Below, one piece after another: positions 32,831 to 42,251 of a stretch of DNA of 64,000 bases (position 1 is the stretch's first letter; each line of letters starts with the position of its first letter). This DNA is from Sulfurovum zhangzhouensis. GTDB taxonomy: Bacteria > Campylobacterota > Campylobacteria > Campylobacterales > Sulfurovaceae. The position numbers were made by a program, and so were the translations under genes. The DNA lies in assembly GCF_030347965.1 (NCBI RefSeq), contig NZ_JAQIBD010000001.1:124001-188000 (forward strand), in the 5' to 3' direction. The notes below the pieces were generated by a model. It was not told the origin of the DNA and ran no database searches. It saw only the letters and a program-made list of their open reading frames with translations.

Positions 32831-34123
32831 TTAAGCCGTAAGTTCTTTGAGTGTTTCGTATGCTGCTTTGATCGCTTCATCGATCATCTCATTAGTAGTC
32901 GCTGTAGAGATAAACCCGGCTTCGAAAGAAGAACATGCCAGATAAACACCGCGATCTAACATTCCTTTATGGAACTTTGCAAACATTGAAGTATCGTTTT
33001 GTTGTGCATCCGTAAAATTTCTTACAGGTATTTCAGAGAAGAAGAATCCAAACATTGATCCTCTAACATCCGTTACCATCGGTATTTCAGCAGCATTTGC
33101 AGCCTTTTGGAAGCCATCCATCAGTCTTTTTGCTTTATTGCCAAGCTCAACATAGATACTCGGGTTTGCTTTAAGCTTTTTAAGGCTTGCAAGACCTGCA
33201 GCCATTGCAACAGGGTTACCGCTGAGTGTACCTGCCTGATAAACCGGACCTTCTGGTGAAAGGTGTGCCATGATCTCAGCTCTGGCACCAAAAGCACCTA
33301 CAGGCATACCTGCTCCAATCACTTTACCTAGTGTCACCATATCCGGTTTTACAGTTGTGATCCCTTGTGCACCTTTGAGTGAAGCTCTAAATCCACTCAT
33401 TACTTCATCAAAGATCAACAGTGTCCCATGTGCATCACAGATCGCTCTGAGTTCTTGAAGGAAATCTTCAGTAGCAGGAACCAGACCCATGTTACCAGCG
33501 ATCGGCTCGATGATCACACATGCGATATCACCTTTAGCATCGGCAAAACACTGCTTTACTTCCTCGATATCATTGTAGGTAGCTAAAAGTGTGTGTTTTG
33601 TAAGATCTGCAGGAACACCTGGACTAGACGGTGCACCGAATGTTGCCAGACCCGAACCAGCCTGAACCAGCAGTGAATCAGAGTGACCATGGTAACATCC
33701 AGTAAATTTCAAGATATTATCCCTTCCCGTAAACCCGCGAGCAAGTCTGATAGCAGACATTACTGCTTCTGTTCCTGAGCTTACAAAACGTACTTTATCG
33801 ATCGTATCAAAAAGGGTTGTGATCTCAGTTGCAAGTTCAGTTTCAACAAGCGTCGGAGCACCAAAGCTCAGTCCATTTTTCACAGCTTCCATCACGGCAT
33901 TTTGGATATCAGCATCTGCATGACCGAAGATCAGCGGTCCCCAGCTCTGTACAAAGTCTATATACCTGTTTCCATCGATATCAAAGAGATATCCACCCTC
34001 ACCTTTCTGGATAAACGGAGGGGTTCCTTCTACACCGTTAAATGCACGTACAGGTGAATCTACACCTCCCGGGATCACTTTGTATGCTTCTTCAAATGCT
34101 GCGATGCTTTTATCGTATGCCAT
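32831..34123 (-). CDS. hemL: Glutamate-1-semialdehyde 2,1-aminomutase
   Basis: A 430-residue PLP enzyme of tetrapyrrole synthesis, converting glutamate-1-semialdehyde to 5-aminolevulinate. The PLP lysine is in [13 protein letters not shown]. The cofactor-binding [16 protein letters not shown] and [11 protein letters not shown] segments are intact, as is [11 protein letters not shown] at the start. Full length. Confidence 0.96.
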   Translation of the reverse strand: MAYDKSIAAFEEAYKVIPGGVDSPVRAFNGVEGTPPFIQKGEGGYLFDIDGNRYIDFVQSWGPLIFGHADADIQNAVMEAVKNGLSFGAPTLVETELATEITTLFDTIDKVRFVSSGTEAVMSAIRLARGFTGRDNILKFTGCYHGHSDSLLVQAGSGLATFGAPSSPGVPADLTKHTLLATYNDIEEVKQCFADAKGDIACVIIEPIAGNMGLVPATEDFLQELRAICDAHGTLLIFDEVMSGFRASLKGAQGITTVKPDMVTLGKVIGAGMPVGAFGARAEIMAHLSPEGPVYQAGTLSGNPVAMAAGLASLKKLKANPSIYVELGNKAKRLMDGFQKAANAAEIPMVTDVRGSMFGFFFSEIPVRNFTDAQQNDTSMFAKFHKGMLDRGVYLACSSFEAGFISTATTNEMIDEAIKAAYETLKELTA

Positions 34124-34235
34124 ATGATTAATCCTTGTTGTGTATAATTCTGAGATTTAAGAGAGTACTCCTCAATGGAGCTTTACAATCATCAGTTAAT
34201 AGCGTGAATTATACTACAATGGCACTAAGGGGTCG

Positions 34236-35120
34236 ATTATCCGTATCAGAACACTGAAAGCATTTCTACTGTCATTGTTATTGCATCTTTTGATCTTCTT
34301 GCTGTTCATAGTGAATTTTAAAGAATTGAAGATCCCTGAACCCCAAAGTCAGTCACAAAAGATATCACTCAACCTCAAATCATTTGTTCCGCCGGCTCCA
34401 AAACCAAAACCGGTAACTAAACCTGTGACACCAGAACCAGCTGTGACCCCTCCACCGACAGTTCAACCTGAGATAAAACCTGAAGATATACCTGAACCTG
34501 TCAAAAAAGAGAAAAAAAGCGTTGAAAAGAGTTTCATTACAGCAAAAGATACAGAAGAGAACAATGCTACAAAAGTGTCCAAAACAAAGCCTACAGAAGT
34601 AAAAAAACCTAAAGTAACCGTCAACAAACAAGAACCTAAAGTATTTAAGAAACAACCGGTTAAACAGATGGTCAGAAATAAGCCGGCAAGGATATCAAAG
34701 GACCCGCTTGCCAATACATTGATGAGCTCTGGCAACTCTTTGGTTCCAGCACCGAAAAAAGATAATTTTGTGGATCATATGGTTTCCCGTATCTACGGTA
34801 AAGAGTTTTATACCTATAACAAAGAGCAACAAAAGTTCATCAAACAACATCTTGGAGAGATATACCGTATCACACAAAATACACTCTGGAGAAAAGGTTA
34901 CCCGGATGTTGCAGTACGTATGCAGATGCAGGGAACCAATATCGTTTCATTTTATCTTCATCCTAACGGTGATATCTCTGATCTGCACCTCAGATCTGCT
35001 ATAGGGTATAGAGCATTGGATGATAATACGCTTGAAGTGATCAAAACAGCCTATAAAGATTATCCAAAACCTGAGAAAAAAACAAAAATCATGTTCTATG
35101 TAAAATATACGCTCTATTAG
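34236..35120 (+). CDS. TonB-like energy transducer protein
   Basis: About 294 residues: a short basic N-terminus (IIRIRTLK), one membrane helix (LLSLLLHLLIFLLFIV), a long Pro/Lys/Glu-rich periplasmic spacer with PKPKPVTKPV-type repeats (about residues 42-140), and a C-terminal TonB-type domain ending YVKYTLY. It links the ExbB/ExbD motor to outer-membrane transporters. The frame has no ATG or GTG before the helix. TTG 34275 would cut into the helix and has no ribosome site, while ATT 34236 or ATC 34239 follow AAGGGG and keep the basic end, so a rare start codon is likely. No exbBD gene is nearby. Confidence 0.72.
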   Translation: MIRIRTLKAFLLSLLLHLLIFLLFIVNFKELKIPEPQSQSQKISLNLKSFVPPAPKPKPVTKPVTPEPAVTPPPTVQPEIKPEDIPEPVKKEKKSVEKSFITAKDTEENNATKVSKTKPTEVKKPKVTVNKQEPKVFKKQPVKQMVRNKPARISKDPLANTLMSSGNSLVPAPKKDNFVDHMVSRIYGKEFYTYNKEQQKFIKQHLGEIYRITQNTLWRKGYPDVAVRMQMQGTNIVSFYLHPNGDISDLHLRSAIGYRALDDNTLEVIKTAYKDYPKPEKKTKIMFYVKYTLY

Positions 35121-35319
35121 ATTTCATTTCATTTGGTTGACTCTTTATTTCATAATCAATGTATTTCATTATATTCATTAAATTATATGATGATATAAAT
35201 GTGTATTTTTCCCATCCTACTCTACTTTATCAATAAAATTGATGCTAAAATCAGCAATTTAAGTAACGCTTTCTTATAATTATTATAAGGTTATAAATCA
35301 GATAAAAAAAGGTTGATTA

Positions 35320-35946
35320 TTGGTTGTTAAAATAAGACTGGGTGCATCTCAAACAATCGGTTCATATATCCTTCCAGGTGAACCGCTTACAGAGTTGAGT
35401 GAAATTATCAATGGACAGATCAAACTGACGATCTTAAATTGTGACAAGATCATCGAAGGGGTTAAAAGCGGCATTTTTGATGTTGGACTGATCGAATCAG
35501 CTATCTTTGATGATGCGCTTATCTATACAAAATGGATAGAAGATGAACTTGTGGTCTGTTCTAAAACCTCACTTGGAGAATCCATTGATAAAGAGATGAT
35601 CGGACAGTGTCAGCTTCTCTGCAGGAGAGAACTATCTCCAACCCGTCTATTGATCACAAATTTTTTTAAAGAGCATGGGCTTTCCTACCATCATTTTGGC
35701 TCACTAATGGAAGTTGATAATGCAATCTCTGCAATACAGGGTATCAAGTGGTCCAAACCAAACAGGCTAAACCCTACTGTCACTATCGTCTCACGGTTGG
35801 CTATAGAAGATGAACTCAAAAGAAAAGAGCTATATTTTTCACGTATTAATAGAACCCCTATACATAGAGACTTCTACATCATTCACAATAAAAAGCACAA
35901 AGATACAGGTAAAATAGAAAAGATCCTTAACTATTTTATAAAATAA
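35320..35946 (+). CDS. LysR-type effector-binding domain without a DNA-binding domain
   Basis: A 208-residue protein that begins directly with the opening of a LysR substrate-binding domain (RLGASQTIGSYILPGEPL, residues 6-23). The rest of the type 2 periplasmic-binding fold follows, including FDVGLIES and a C-terminal RDFYIIHNKK. The usual 90-residue winged-helix part is absent, and no trace of it was found upstream. A TTG start at 35320 has AAAAAAAGG 7 bases before it, so it appears to be a real standalone gene and not just a fragment. It could be a ligand sensor or a degraded regulator. Confidence 0.75.
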   Translation: MVVKIRLGASQTIGSYILPGEPLTELSEIINGQIKLTILNCDKIIEGVKSGIFDVGLIESAIFDDALIYTKWIEDELVVCSKTSLGESIDKEMIGQCQLLCRRELSPTRLLITNFFKEHGLSYHHFGSLMEVDNAISAIQGIKWSKPNRLNPTVTIVSRLAIEDELKRKELYFSRINRTPIHRDFYIIHNKKHKDTGKIEKILNYFIK

Positions 35947-35953
35947 CAGCACC

Positions 35954-36562
35954 CTACTGAACAGTCCATGTGGACTCTATAAGTAGTCTTTCTCCTTCAT
36001 ATACTTTCCCTACAAATTTATCACCTATTTTGTAATTACCTACACCTTTTGGTGTACCGGACATCACAATATCACCATCCTCAAAAGACATAAAATTGTC
36101 TATCTCTGATAGCATATCTAAAGGCTTGTAAATCATCAACTCATAATCTGCGAACTGTACAAGATCATCATTGATGTAAAGCTCCATACGAAGCTGTCTG
36201 ATATCTCCATTGAATGATACAAACTCTCCTAACACAGCAGAATGATTAAAAGCCTTTGCACGTTCCCAGGGCAAACCTTTTTGTTTCAATTTGTTTTGTA
36301 TATCTGCCTTGGTCAGGTCCAGACCGAAGCCGATACCGGCTATCCGCTTGTTTTGGATAAGAAAACATATCTCTCCCTCAAAGCGGGTATCCTCGCTGAC
36401 AAATTGAAGCATATCTGTGATCGCTGAGTTTGGTTTATTGAAGACTACCATCGTATCGGGTGTTTCGTTGCCAAGTTCTTCGATATGTTCAACATAGTTA
36501 CGTCCTATACAGATGACTTTGGATGGTGTGATTTGAGTGTTGTTGAATTTGATCTGGTTCAT
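35954..36562 (-). CDS. Fumarylacetoacetate hydrolase family protein
   Basis: A 202-residue FAH-fold protein. It has the ICIGRNYVEHIEELGN start (about residues 17-32) with the catalytic-type histidine, the acidic metal site FEGEICFLI, and the SFEDGDIVMSGTPKGVG motif near the end. Family members are acylpyruvate hydrolases, oxaloacetate decarboxylases or tautomerases. The short single-domain form fits the acylpyruvase/oxaloacetate group; the substrate is unknown. Confidence 0.86.
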   Translation of the reverse strand: MNQIKFNNTQITPSKVICIGRNYVEHIEELGNETPDTMVVFNKPNSAITDMLQFVSEDTRFEGEICFLIQNKRIAGIGFGLDLTKADIQNKLKQKGLPWERAKAFNHSAVLGEFVSFNGDIRQLRMELYINDDLVQFADYELMIYKPLDMLSEIDNFMSFEDGDIVMSGTPKGVGNYKIGDKFVGKVYEGERLLIESTWTVQ

Positions 36563-36685
36563 TGTATCGCTCTAAAAAGTACTTTTTGTAATTTTACACA
36601 AAAATTGCAGACTATAGTTATAGAATGTCTAACTAATAGTCGGATAGTTGAGTCATTTCAACCTTTAAAAAGGAAGGAGTCAGAA

Positions 36686-37204
36686 ATGCAGTTTAAACGT
36701 AATCGAATAATGAATCTAATGATAGTCTTGATGGGTACGCAAATAGGACTGAACAGTATCGTTGCCCAACCTCTGGATACCCAACTTGTAGAACAGGGAA
36801 AATATTTGGTGAAGATAGGCGGTTGTAATGACTGCCATACTCCGGACTATCTACTTTCAGGTGGGAAAACACCTCAAAAACTATGGTTGACGGGGTCTTC
36901 TTTTGGTTGGAAAGGTCCATGGGGAACCACCTATCCTCCGAATTTGCGTCTCTTAGTACAGGGTTTGACAGAGAAGCAATGGATAGAGAGGGCAAAAAAC
37001 CTTAAAACACGTCCTCCTATGCCATGGTATGTTCTCAATGAAATGAAAGAGGAAGATCTACGTGCCATCTATCATTTCATTCAAGATATGGGACCTGGAG
37101 GAGAACCTGCACCACAATATCTTCCACCCGATATTGAACCTACAACACCTTATGCGCTTTTCCCATCACCTCCATCTAAAAAAGAAGATAATATGACGAA
37201 GTAA
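36686..37204 (+). CDS. Monohaem c-type cytochrome
   Basis: A 172-residue exported protein with an N-terminal signal (about residues 1-27, ending IVAQP) and a single haem motif CNDCH (near residue 47), preceded by the usual EQGKYLVKIGG. The likely distal ligand methionine is in TRPPMPWY. A Pro-rich tail (PPDIEPTTP, PSPPSK) ends the protein. GGAAGGAG 6 bases upstream fixes the start at ATG 36686; the open frame further upstream (from 36485) is not coding. Probably a periplasmic electron carrier or enzyme subunit. Confidence 0.87.
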   Translation: MQFKRNRIMNLMIVLMGTQIGLNSIVAQPLDTQLVEQGKYLVKIGGCNDCHTPDYLLSGGKTPQKLWLTGSSFGWKGPWGTTYPPNLRLLVQGLTEKQWIERAKNLKTRPPMPWYVLNEMKEEDLRAIYHFIQDMGPGGEPAPQYLPPDIEPTTPYALFPSPPSKKEDNMTK

Positions 37205-37382
37205 TTAAAGCAAGATAAGTACAACTTCCTTTTGTAGATCGTTTGATCTGGTTCCTATATTGTGTAGGATAATGAGTATTTTACTTTCAGTTCTACACCT
37301 AATGGCAGATTCTATGCAAATTTCTCGGACAGCTTTAAATTCATTATAGTAAAATTCTCCCGATAATTTGGAATAGATAGGC

Positions 37383-37784
37383 GTGTCGGGAATGATTTAT
37401 TTTGATAAAGTGGAAAGTGATACTAAGATCAAACATTACAGGTTGGATCTTGATTATCATGAGTATGACCTTATGCTCAAAATGTTAAATGAATTGAAAT
37501 TGGAAAAAAGCGACTTTGAATCTGATGGAAGATTTGAAGATAGAAAGCCTGTGGCACATAAATTCTTCAAGAAAGTTCAAAACATCAAACAAATTGAGCA
37601 TGGTAAAAAGCAGACAGCTACGCGTCAAGCAAACAGATCCAAGATCATAGAGAGTAAAAAGAAGATCAATAACGCGATCAATCTGCTTAGATTGGAATGT
37701 AGAGAGATCACAGCATACAATGTAGCGCAAACTGCCGGTATCAGTTACAATACAGCAAAAAAATATCTACCGGATATAAATTAA
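37383..37784 (+). CDS. Hypothetical protein with C-terminal helix-turn-helix-like segment
   Basis: A 133-residue basic protein. The first half (IKHYRLDLDYHEYDLMLKML) is mixed alpha/beta. A lysine-rich linker follows, and the last 35 residues, EITAYNVAQTAGISYNTAKKYLPDIN, read as a helix-turn-helix. It could be a small DNA-binding protein. The start is unsure: GTG 37383 or ATG 37392, neither with a strong ribosome site. Its stop overlaps that of the convergent symporter gene. Confidence 0.65.
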   Translation: MSGMIYFDKVESDTKIKHYRLDLDYHEYDLMLKMLNELKLEKSDFESDGRFEDRKPVAHKFFKKVQNIKQIEHGKKQTATRQANRSKIIESKKKINNAINLLRLECREITAYNVAQTAGISYNTAKKYLPDIN

Positions 37785-39304
37785 AGCGTTTTTTTACTAC
37801 TGCTCATCATTACACCAAACGACACCAGAGTACCCCAAAAAAGCTGCCATGCGAACCCTACATTCCATCCAATAATTTCACTGACAGTATCCCCAAGGAT
37901 ATAAGGCTGTAAAAGCAGTACGGTTGCAAATCCGGAAATAAATGCAAGCGGTACACTCATAGCATTACCCCGCTTGGTAAAAATCGCTGCAGCATAAACA
38001 CCAAGTAGACCGGTATAGGCAAATGCCATTACTCCCAGTGCAAAATTAAGTAAAGGTAACTCTGTGCTTTGTTGCCAGTAGTAGCTTAGCATTGCCATCG
38101 CTGAGAGCGCCGCGGCAAAGAGAAGTACAGAAACACGCCCTGCCCGTACAAAGTGCATCTCGTCACACTCACCTTTAGCCTTTTTCCACGGTTTATAGAT
38201 ATCTTCGATAGCCACTGATGCCATAGCACCCAGTACAGAATTGGAACTGGAAAGTGCTGCAGCAACTGCTCCTACAGTGACCAGTCCACGCATTCCTTCG
38301 GGCATCTCATGCAGGATATAGTACAAGAAGATAGTGATCTTCTCTCCATCAAACTGTTGTACAACCTCTGTAGAGATTCCTGAAAATTCCGGATGATGGT
38401 AAAAGAGGTAAAGAAGTAATCCTATGGCTAAAAAGAGCAGTGCTACAGGGATCGTGAGATAGATACTCATCATCAAGGATCGCTGTGCTTCTATGGTGTT
38501 TTTACAGCTAAGAGCTCTCTGTGTCATATCCTGATCCAGTCCATAAGCAGCGATATTGAGCAACAGCCATCCACCCATCAATGCCCATACGCTAAATCCG
38601 CCGCTCATACTCCAATCAAGCGTTTTCAGCTTATGCTCTTCTGTCAACGTATGGATGATCGTACCCATATCTGTATCCAATGCTATAAAAAGATAGACCA
38701 GTACAGCTATTCCCGCACCTATATAGGTAAATGCCTGGATGATATCTGAAAAGATTACAGACTTTACTCCGCCAAAATAGACATAGGCCAAAGCTCCTAA
38801 CATCAATATCGTAGTAGAAACCAGCACATGAAGCGGTTCAATGTCCAAAAAGAGGATCATAGAGATCGCCAGTGCTCCGATGTAGAGCCTTGCTCCGCTA
38901 GCAAAGAGCCTACCGATAAGGAACATCAACCCTGCTTGTTTTTTGGCAGCAGTACCATAGCGTTTTTCAAGCAGTTCATATACAGTCACCGCTTTAATAG
39001 CATAAAAACGCGGGATCAACACTTTGGCTACAAACCATACTGCGACAAATGCCGAAAGATAAAAGCCTATAAAGGTCAGATCTTTAGTGTAAGAGTACTC
39101 AGGTCCTCCCAGAAAGGTCGCAGCTGATTGTGAAGTAGCCAGTACAGAGACAGCTACAGCAAACATCGGAACACTGTTACCTCCGACAAAGTAATCACGG
39201 GTAGACTTCACCTTCATACGGCTCAAAAGTACCGATGTTACTGTCAATACTACAAAATAGGCGATAAAAACCGCCCAGTCAAGTGTCGCAAAAGCAGAGT
39301 TCAC
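37781..39304 (-). CDS. Sodium:solute symporter family transporter
   Basis: A 507-residue SSS-family (SLC5-like) permease with about 13 membrane helices. Family features include RDYFVGGNSVP near the N-terminus, the LATSQSAATFLGGP first unwound helix, and GLVTVGAVAAALSSSNSVLGAMAS with the Na+-site serines. The substrate is not evident. Its start overlaps by 4 bases the stop of a periplasmic amidase gene, hinting at uptake of a wall-derived sugar or peptide, which is inference from context. Confidence 0.9.
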   Translation of the reverse strand: MNSAFATLDWAVFIAYFVVLTVTSVLLSRMKVKSTRDYFVGGNSVPMFAVAVSVLATSQSAATFLGGPEYSYTKDLTFIGFYLSAFVAVWFVAKVLIPRFYAIKAVTVYELLEKRYGTAAKKQAGLMFLIGRLFASGARLYIGALAISMILFLDIEPLHVLVSTTILMLGALAYVYFGGVKSVIFSDIIQAFTYIGAGIAVLVYLFIALDTDMGTIIHTLTEEHKLKTLDWSMSGGFSVWALMGGWLLLNIAAYGLDQDMTQRALSCKNTIEAQRSLMMSIYLTIPVALLFLAIGLLLYLFYHHPEFSGISTEVVQQFDGEKITIFLYYILHEMPEGMRGLVTVGAVAAALSSSNSVLGAMASVAIEDIYKPWKKAKGECDEMHFVRAGRVSVLLFAAALSAMAMLSYYWQQSTELPLLNFALGVMAFAYTGLLGVYAAAIFTKRGNAMSVPLAFISGFATVLLLQPYILGDTVSEIIGWNVGFAWQLFWGTLVSFGVMMSSSKKTL

Positions 39305-40008
39305 TTTCTGCCTTTTGGCGGTTTTTTAAGATGCATGAACTCTACTGCTTCACGTACATTTTTCATAAAATGTTCTCCGGGATCATTCTTGACCGTTCTG
39401 TAGCCTTTATCATGCTCCAGCCACAGTGGTGTAGACTCCATCTGTGTATATTCTTGGTGTCCGATAAGATATTCGATCGTTGGGAACTTTCCTTTGAGGT
39501 AACCGATCAGTGCGATATTCGATTTTAGCTGAGCTGGAGTAAGATCCTCACTTGCATTACCTTTACCACCTACATTCTCAATACCTATACTTGAGTAGTT
39601 CAGCCCGATCACATGCCTTGCCATCCAGTTTTCCGGCATGAGCCTATAGATAGTCCCGTCACGTGCCACAAGAAAATGTGCCGAGACATTAAGTGCAGAA
39701 GCTTTAACGATATCTTTTCTATCTGAGAGAAGCTTTTCAGGTTGAAGACGTTTAAAAGATTTATCCAAACTCATCTCAGCCGTCCAGTGAAGTACAATGA
39801 TCTTTGGTGTGATCTCTATATTATTGACCCTTTTACCGTAATGAGACCGGATATAGTCTTTTGTCATCTCAACACGCGCTTTTCCAAAATCTATCGGTTT
39901 ATCTATGATCTGAAGGGGTTGAATGGGACTGGTTGTGCATTTATAATCGTTCTTTGCATATAAAGAGAGTGTAAAAAGTGTAGTCAGAGATAAGAGTAGT
40001 TTTAGCAT
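39301..40008 (-). CDS. N-acetylmuramoyl-L-alanine amidase, exported
   Basis: A 235-residue amidase_2 (PGRP-like) enzyme with a signal peptide (MLKLLLSLTTLFTLSLYAKN). Zinc ligands are in VLHWTAEMS (first His), in the MARHVIGLNYSSIGIENVG region, and in LIGHQEY. It cleaves the bond between MurNAc and the stem peptide in the periplasm. A translational overlap with the symporter downstream suggests peptidoglycan turnover and recovery of a product. Confidence 0.87.
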   Translation of the reverse strand: MLKLLLSLTTLFTLSLYAKNDYKCTTSPIQPLQIIDKPIDFGKARVEMTKDYIRSHYGKRVNNIEITPKIIVLHWTAEMSLDKSFKRLQPEKLLSDRKDIVKASALNVSAHFLVARDGTIYRLMPENWMARHVIGLNYSSIGIENVGGKGNASEDLTPAQLKSNIALIGYLKGKFPTIEYLIGHQEYTQMESTPLWLEHDKGYRTVKNDPGEHFMKNVREAVEFMHLKKPPKGRK

Positions 40009-40033
40009 TTAGAGTCCTAAACAAGAATTAGGA

Positions 40034-40585
40034 CTATTCTACCCTATCTTGGGTTTGGTTTTCTTTGTCAGATACAAGTACCCATACGATCCCGACAATC
40101 GGCAGGGTCAGCGAGATCAGATAGCTTGGGATATGCAGCATTTCATGTCTGTGAAGATAGAAAAATCCAAGTACAAGCAGGATATAGGCACTCATACGAT
40201 AAATAGATAGTGCTGCTTTGGTATCTTTGAGTGTTTGAAAGAGCGAACGTTTATTGGCTTTCATACGCTGTTTTTCTTCTTTTATGGCTTCTGCGAGATC
40301 GACATCAGGATCTTCCACAATATCTTCGCTATAAAGATCATACGGATCTTCAAGCTTATCGATCACATCCTTACTGTCATCTACAGTGATGATATTGTGT
40401 TCTACTCTCTTATTGACCATACGGAGATAGCTAAACATTGAACCGATCATTACAAGAGTAGAAGAGAAGAATCCTATCTGAGTATTATAAAGAACCTTCG
40501 TATCAAAAAAAATGATACTTCCTGCAATAAGAAACAGGTCAATGATAAGGAGTAGTTTGATGATCTTCAAACTAATAGTTTTCAT
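40034..40585 (-). CDS. Conserved membrane protein next to AtpI-like gene
   Basis: A 183-residue membrane protein with two N-terminal helices (about residues 8-26 and 36-55), a charged central region rich in Asp/Glu (KDVIDKLEDPYDLYSEDI), and two C-terminal helices near 133-170. ATG 40585 is chosen because GAGG sits 6 bases before it. It overlaps the AtpI-like gene by 14 bases. I do not recognise the family. It is probably an inner-membrane protein produced together with the ATP synthase accessory protein. Confidence 0.72.
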   Translation of the reverse strand: MKTISLKIIKLLLIIDLFLIAGSIIFFDTKVLYNTQIGFFSSTLVMIGSMFSYLRMVNKRVEHNIITVDDSKDVIDKLEDPYDLYSEDIVEDPDVDLAEAIKEEKQRMKANKRSLFQTLKDTKAALSIYRMSAYILLVLGFFYLHRHEMLHIPSYLISLTLPIVGIVWVLVSDKENQTQDRVE

Positions 40586-40880
40586 CTTCATCCTCATCAT
40601 CATATTTGTTCTGAGTCGCTTTATAGTTGTATCGTGGATCGTTTGCTAACTCATCGAGCTCTTTTTTCTGTTTTTTATAGGCTTTATATATATTGAGAAC
40701 TGCTGCAGCAATACCCCAGAATACACCAAGCCAAAATAACCAGCCTATACCCGTCCATTCTCTCATCAACCAGCCGATACCGACACCGAAAAGTACTGCA
40801 ACAACCATTGAGATACCTAGACTCAATCCGTCAGCAGCATCTACGATCTTTTTAAAACGTGGTTCTTTGTTCTGTTCCAT
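40572..40880 (-). CDS. AtpI/AtpZ-like ATP synthase accessory protein
   Basis: A 102-residue small membrane protein with two helices (about residues 18-36 and 44-65), the pattern GLSLGISMVVAVLFGVGIGWLM then a W-rich turn, and a charged C-terminus full of Asp/Glu. This fits the AtpI/AtpZ family, which helps assemble the c-ring or conducts Mg2+/Ca2+. The atp operon itself is not in the window. Confidence 0.78.
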   Translation of the reverse strand: MEQNKEPRFKKIVDAADGLSLGISMVVAVLFGVGIGWLMREWTGIGWLFWLGVFWGIAAAVLNIYKAYKKQKKELDELANDPRYNYKATQNKYDDEDEDENY

Positions 40881-40963
40881 AGTATGTCATTCCATATGTA
40901 TATTTAGAGCGTAGTATATCGAAATGGTACATAAACAGAGAAATCGGCATAGGATCATTTATG

Positions 40964-41875
40964 CTAGAGTAACATCTCTTCGACCGTGACCCTCACATTT
41001 TCTCCCAATGCATCCAATTGATATCCTCCTTCAAGGAAAAAGATATAAGGTACGTTACGCAAGGAGAGAATCGTTCTCACCATCTTCCGGATTCCATTCG
41101 TAGTAATGTTGAGGCTGGCTAGAGGATCACTTTCATGCAGATCATATCCCGCTGATACGAGAATGATATCAGGCTGGAACTTTTTTACTAATGGCGGTAG
41201 GTCATTTTGATAGATATCCAGCAGCACTTCATCTCCGCTTTCAGGCATCATCAAAAAGTTTGCTGTATACCCTTTCCCCTTGCCTTCACCGGTATGAGAT
41301 TCAGCACCTGTTCCTGGATAAGAGAATGCTTGATGAGAAGAGAAATAAAAGACGGTATCATCCTCCCAAAAGGTTTCCTGGGTACCGTTACCGTGATGTA
41401 CATCAAAATCGATGATCATCACCTTCTTATACCCTACACTTTGGGCATACCGTGCAGTTATGGCGATGTTATTGAAAAGACAAAATCCCATAGCCTCAGT
41501 CGGTGTGGCATGATGGCCAGGAGGCCTCACGGAACAAAATGCTCTTACAAACTTTCCGTCTTTTACACCATCCACTGCAACAACCCCTGCTCCCACAGCT
41601 TTTTTTGCTGCCAAAAAAGAGTCAATACTGCAAACCGTATCAGAGTCTATCGCCATTTCATTGGCACTGGCTTCTTTGACTTTTTCAACTAATTCTGGGG
41701 TGTGTACAAGTTCAATGATCTTTTCAGAAACCGAGATTGGCTCAACTGTGATAAGTTCATCTTTGATTTCTTCCAAAGCATTATCAATTGCTATCAAACG
41801 ATCAGGTGATTCAGGGTGCATTGCACCTGTCTTATGTCTAAGATAGATTTCATCAGTAATATAAGCTACTCTCAT
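40964..41875 (-). CDS. Histone deacetylase family amidohydrolase
   Basis: A 303-residue class II-type deacetylase-fold enzyme (AcuC/APAH/HdaH-like). Catalytic histidines are in RPPGHHA, the zinc ligands in IDFDVHHGNGTQ and in SAGYDLHESDPLA, and the aromatic-glycine loop in FLEGGYQLDALG. It removes acetyl or acetylpolyamine groups; the substrate is unknown. Possibly linked functionally to acetyl-group metabolism such as Acs regulation, but there is no positional evidence here. Confidence 0.9.
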   Translation of the reverse strand: MRVAYITDEIYLRHKTGAMHPESPDRLIAIDNALEEIKDELITVEPISVSEKIIELVHTPELVEKVKEASANEMAIDSDTVCSIDSFLAAKKAVGAGVVAVDGVKDGKFVRAFCSVRPPGHHATPTEAMGFCLFNNIAITARYAQSVGYKKVMIIDFDVHHGNGTQETFWEDDTVFYFSSHQAFSYPGTGAESHTGEGKGKGYTANFLMMPESGDEVLLDIYQNDLPPLVKKFQPDIILVSAGYDLHESDPLASLNITTNGIRKMVRTILSLRNVPYIFFLEGGYQLDALGENVRVTVEEMLL

Positions 41876-41882
41876 ATTACCA

Positions 41883-42164
41883 TTATAGCTTCTTTTTTAA
41901 CGCCTCCAACTCATTTCTTAGTTCAGCCATTTCATTCTTTAGAAGCTCTACCTCTTTTTCAAGGCTTAGCGGTGTTTGTGTATACTTAGTGATCTTACTT
42001 TGTATCTCTTTTCCCTGTTCTTTGTTTTCTACAATGTACACTGCTTCTTTACCGTCTTCAAGTACAGTTTCACTCTGTACAGATCCTTCTCTTACCATCT
42101 TCATTACATTAAAGATACTGATTTTATGTCTTTTAGCATAAGCTTTTAGCGTTAATTTTTCCAT
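41883..42164 (-). CDS. Small protein with helix-turn-helix and coiled coil
   Basis: A 93-residue protein. The first 30 residues (TLKAYAKRHKISIFNVMKMV) look like a MerR/excisionase-type winged helix start. The end (from LEKEVELLKNEM onward) is a clear coiled coil for oligomerisation. It sits 7 bases upstream of the HDAC-family gene on the same strand. Could be a DNA-binding regulator; not assigned further. Confidence 0.7.
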   Translation of the reverse strand: MEKLTLKAYAKRHKISIFNVMKMVREGSVQSETVLEDGKEAVYIVENKEQGKEIQSKITKYTQTPLSLEKEVELLKNEMAELRNELEALKKKL

Positions 42165-42251
42165 GCTGTAATTATATACATTTTATTTATATTTACATTT
42201 ATTTGTTATAATTGTTCAAATTTTGAATAATGAACATAAAGGATCAAGATA

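Noticed and set aside
34204-34221. GTG 34204 or ATG 34219 as the TonB-like start
   Set aside because: Both are out of frame with the TonB-like reading frame.
35121-35319. A hidden DNA-binding half of the LysR-like gene, which would make it a frameshifted pseudogene
   Set aside because: The region is very AT-rich and shows no helix-turn-helix coding potential in any frame.
36485-36685. N-terminal extension of the cytochrome c gene
   Set aside because: The open frame overlaps the start of the divergent FAH-family gene and lacks a ribosome site, while ATG 36686 has GGAAGGAG and begins a signal peptide.
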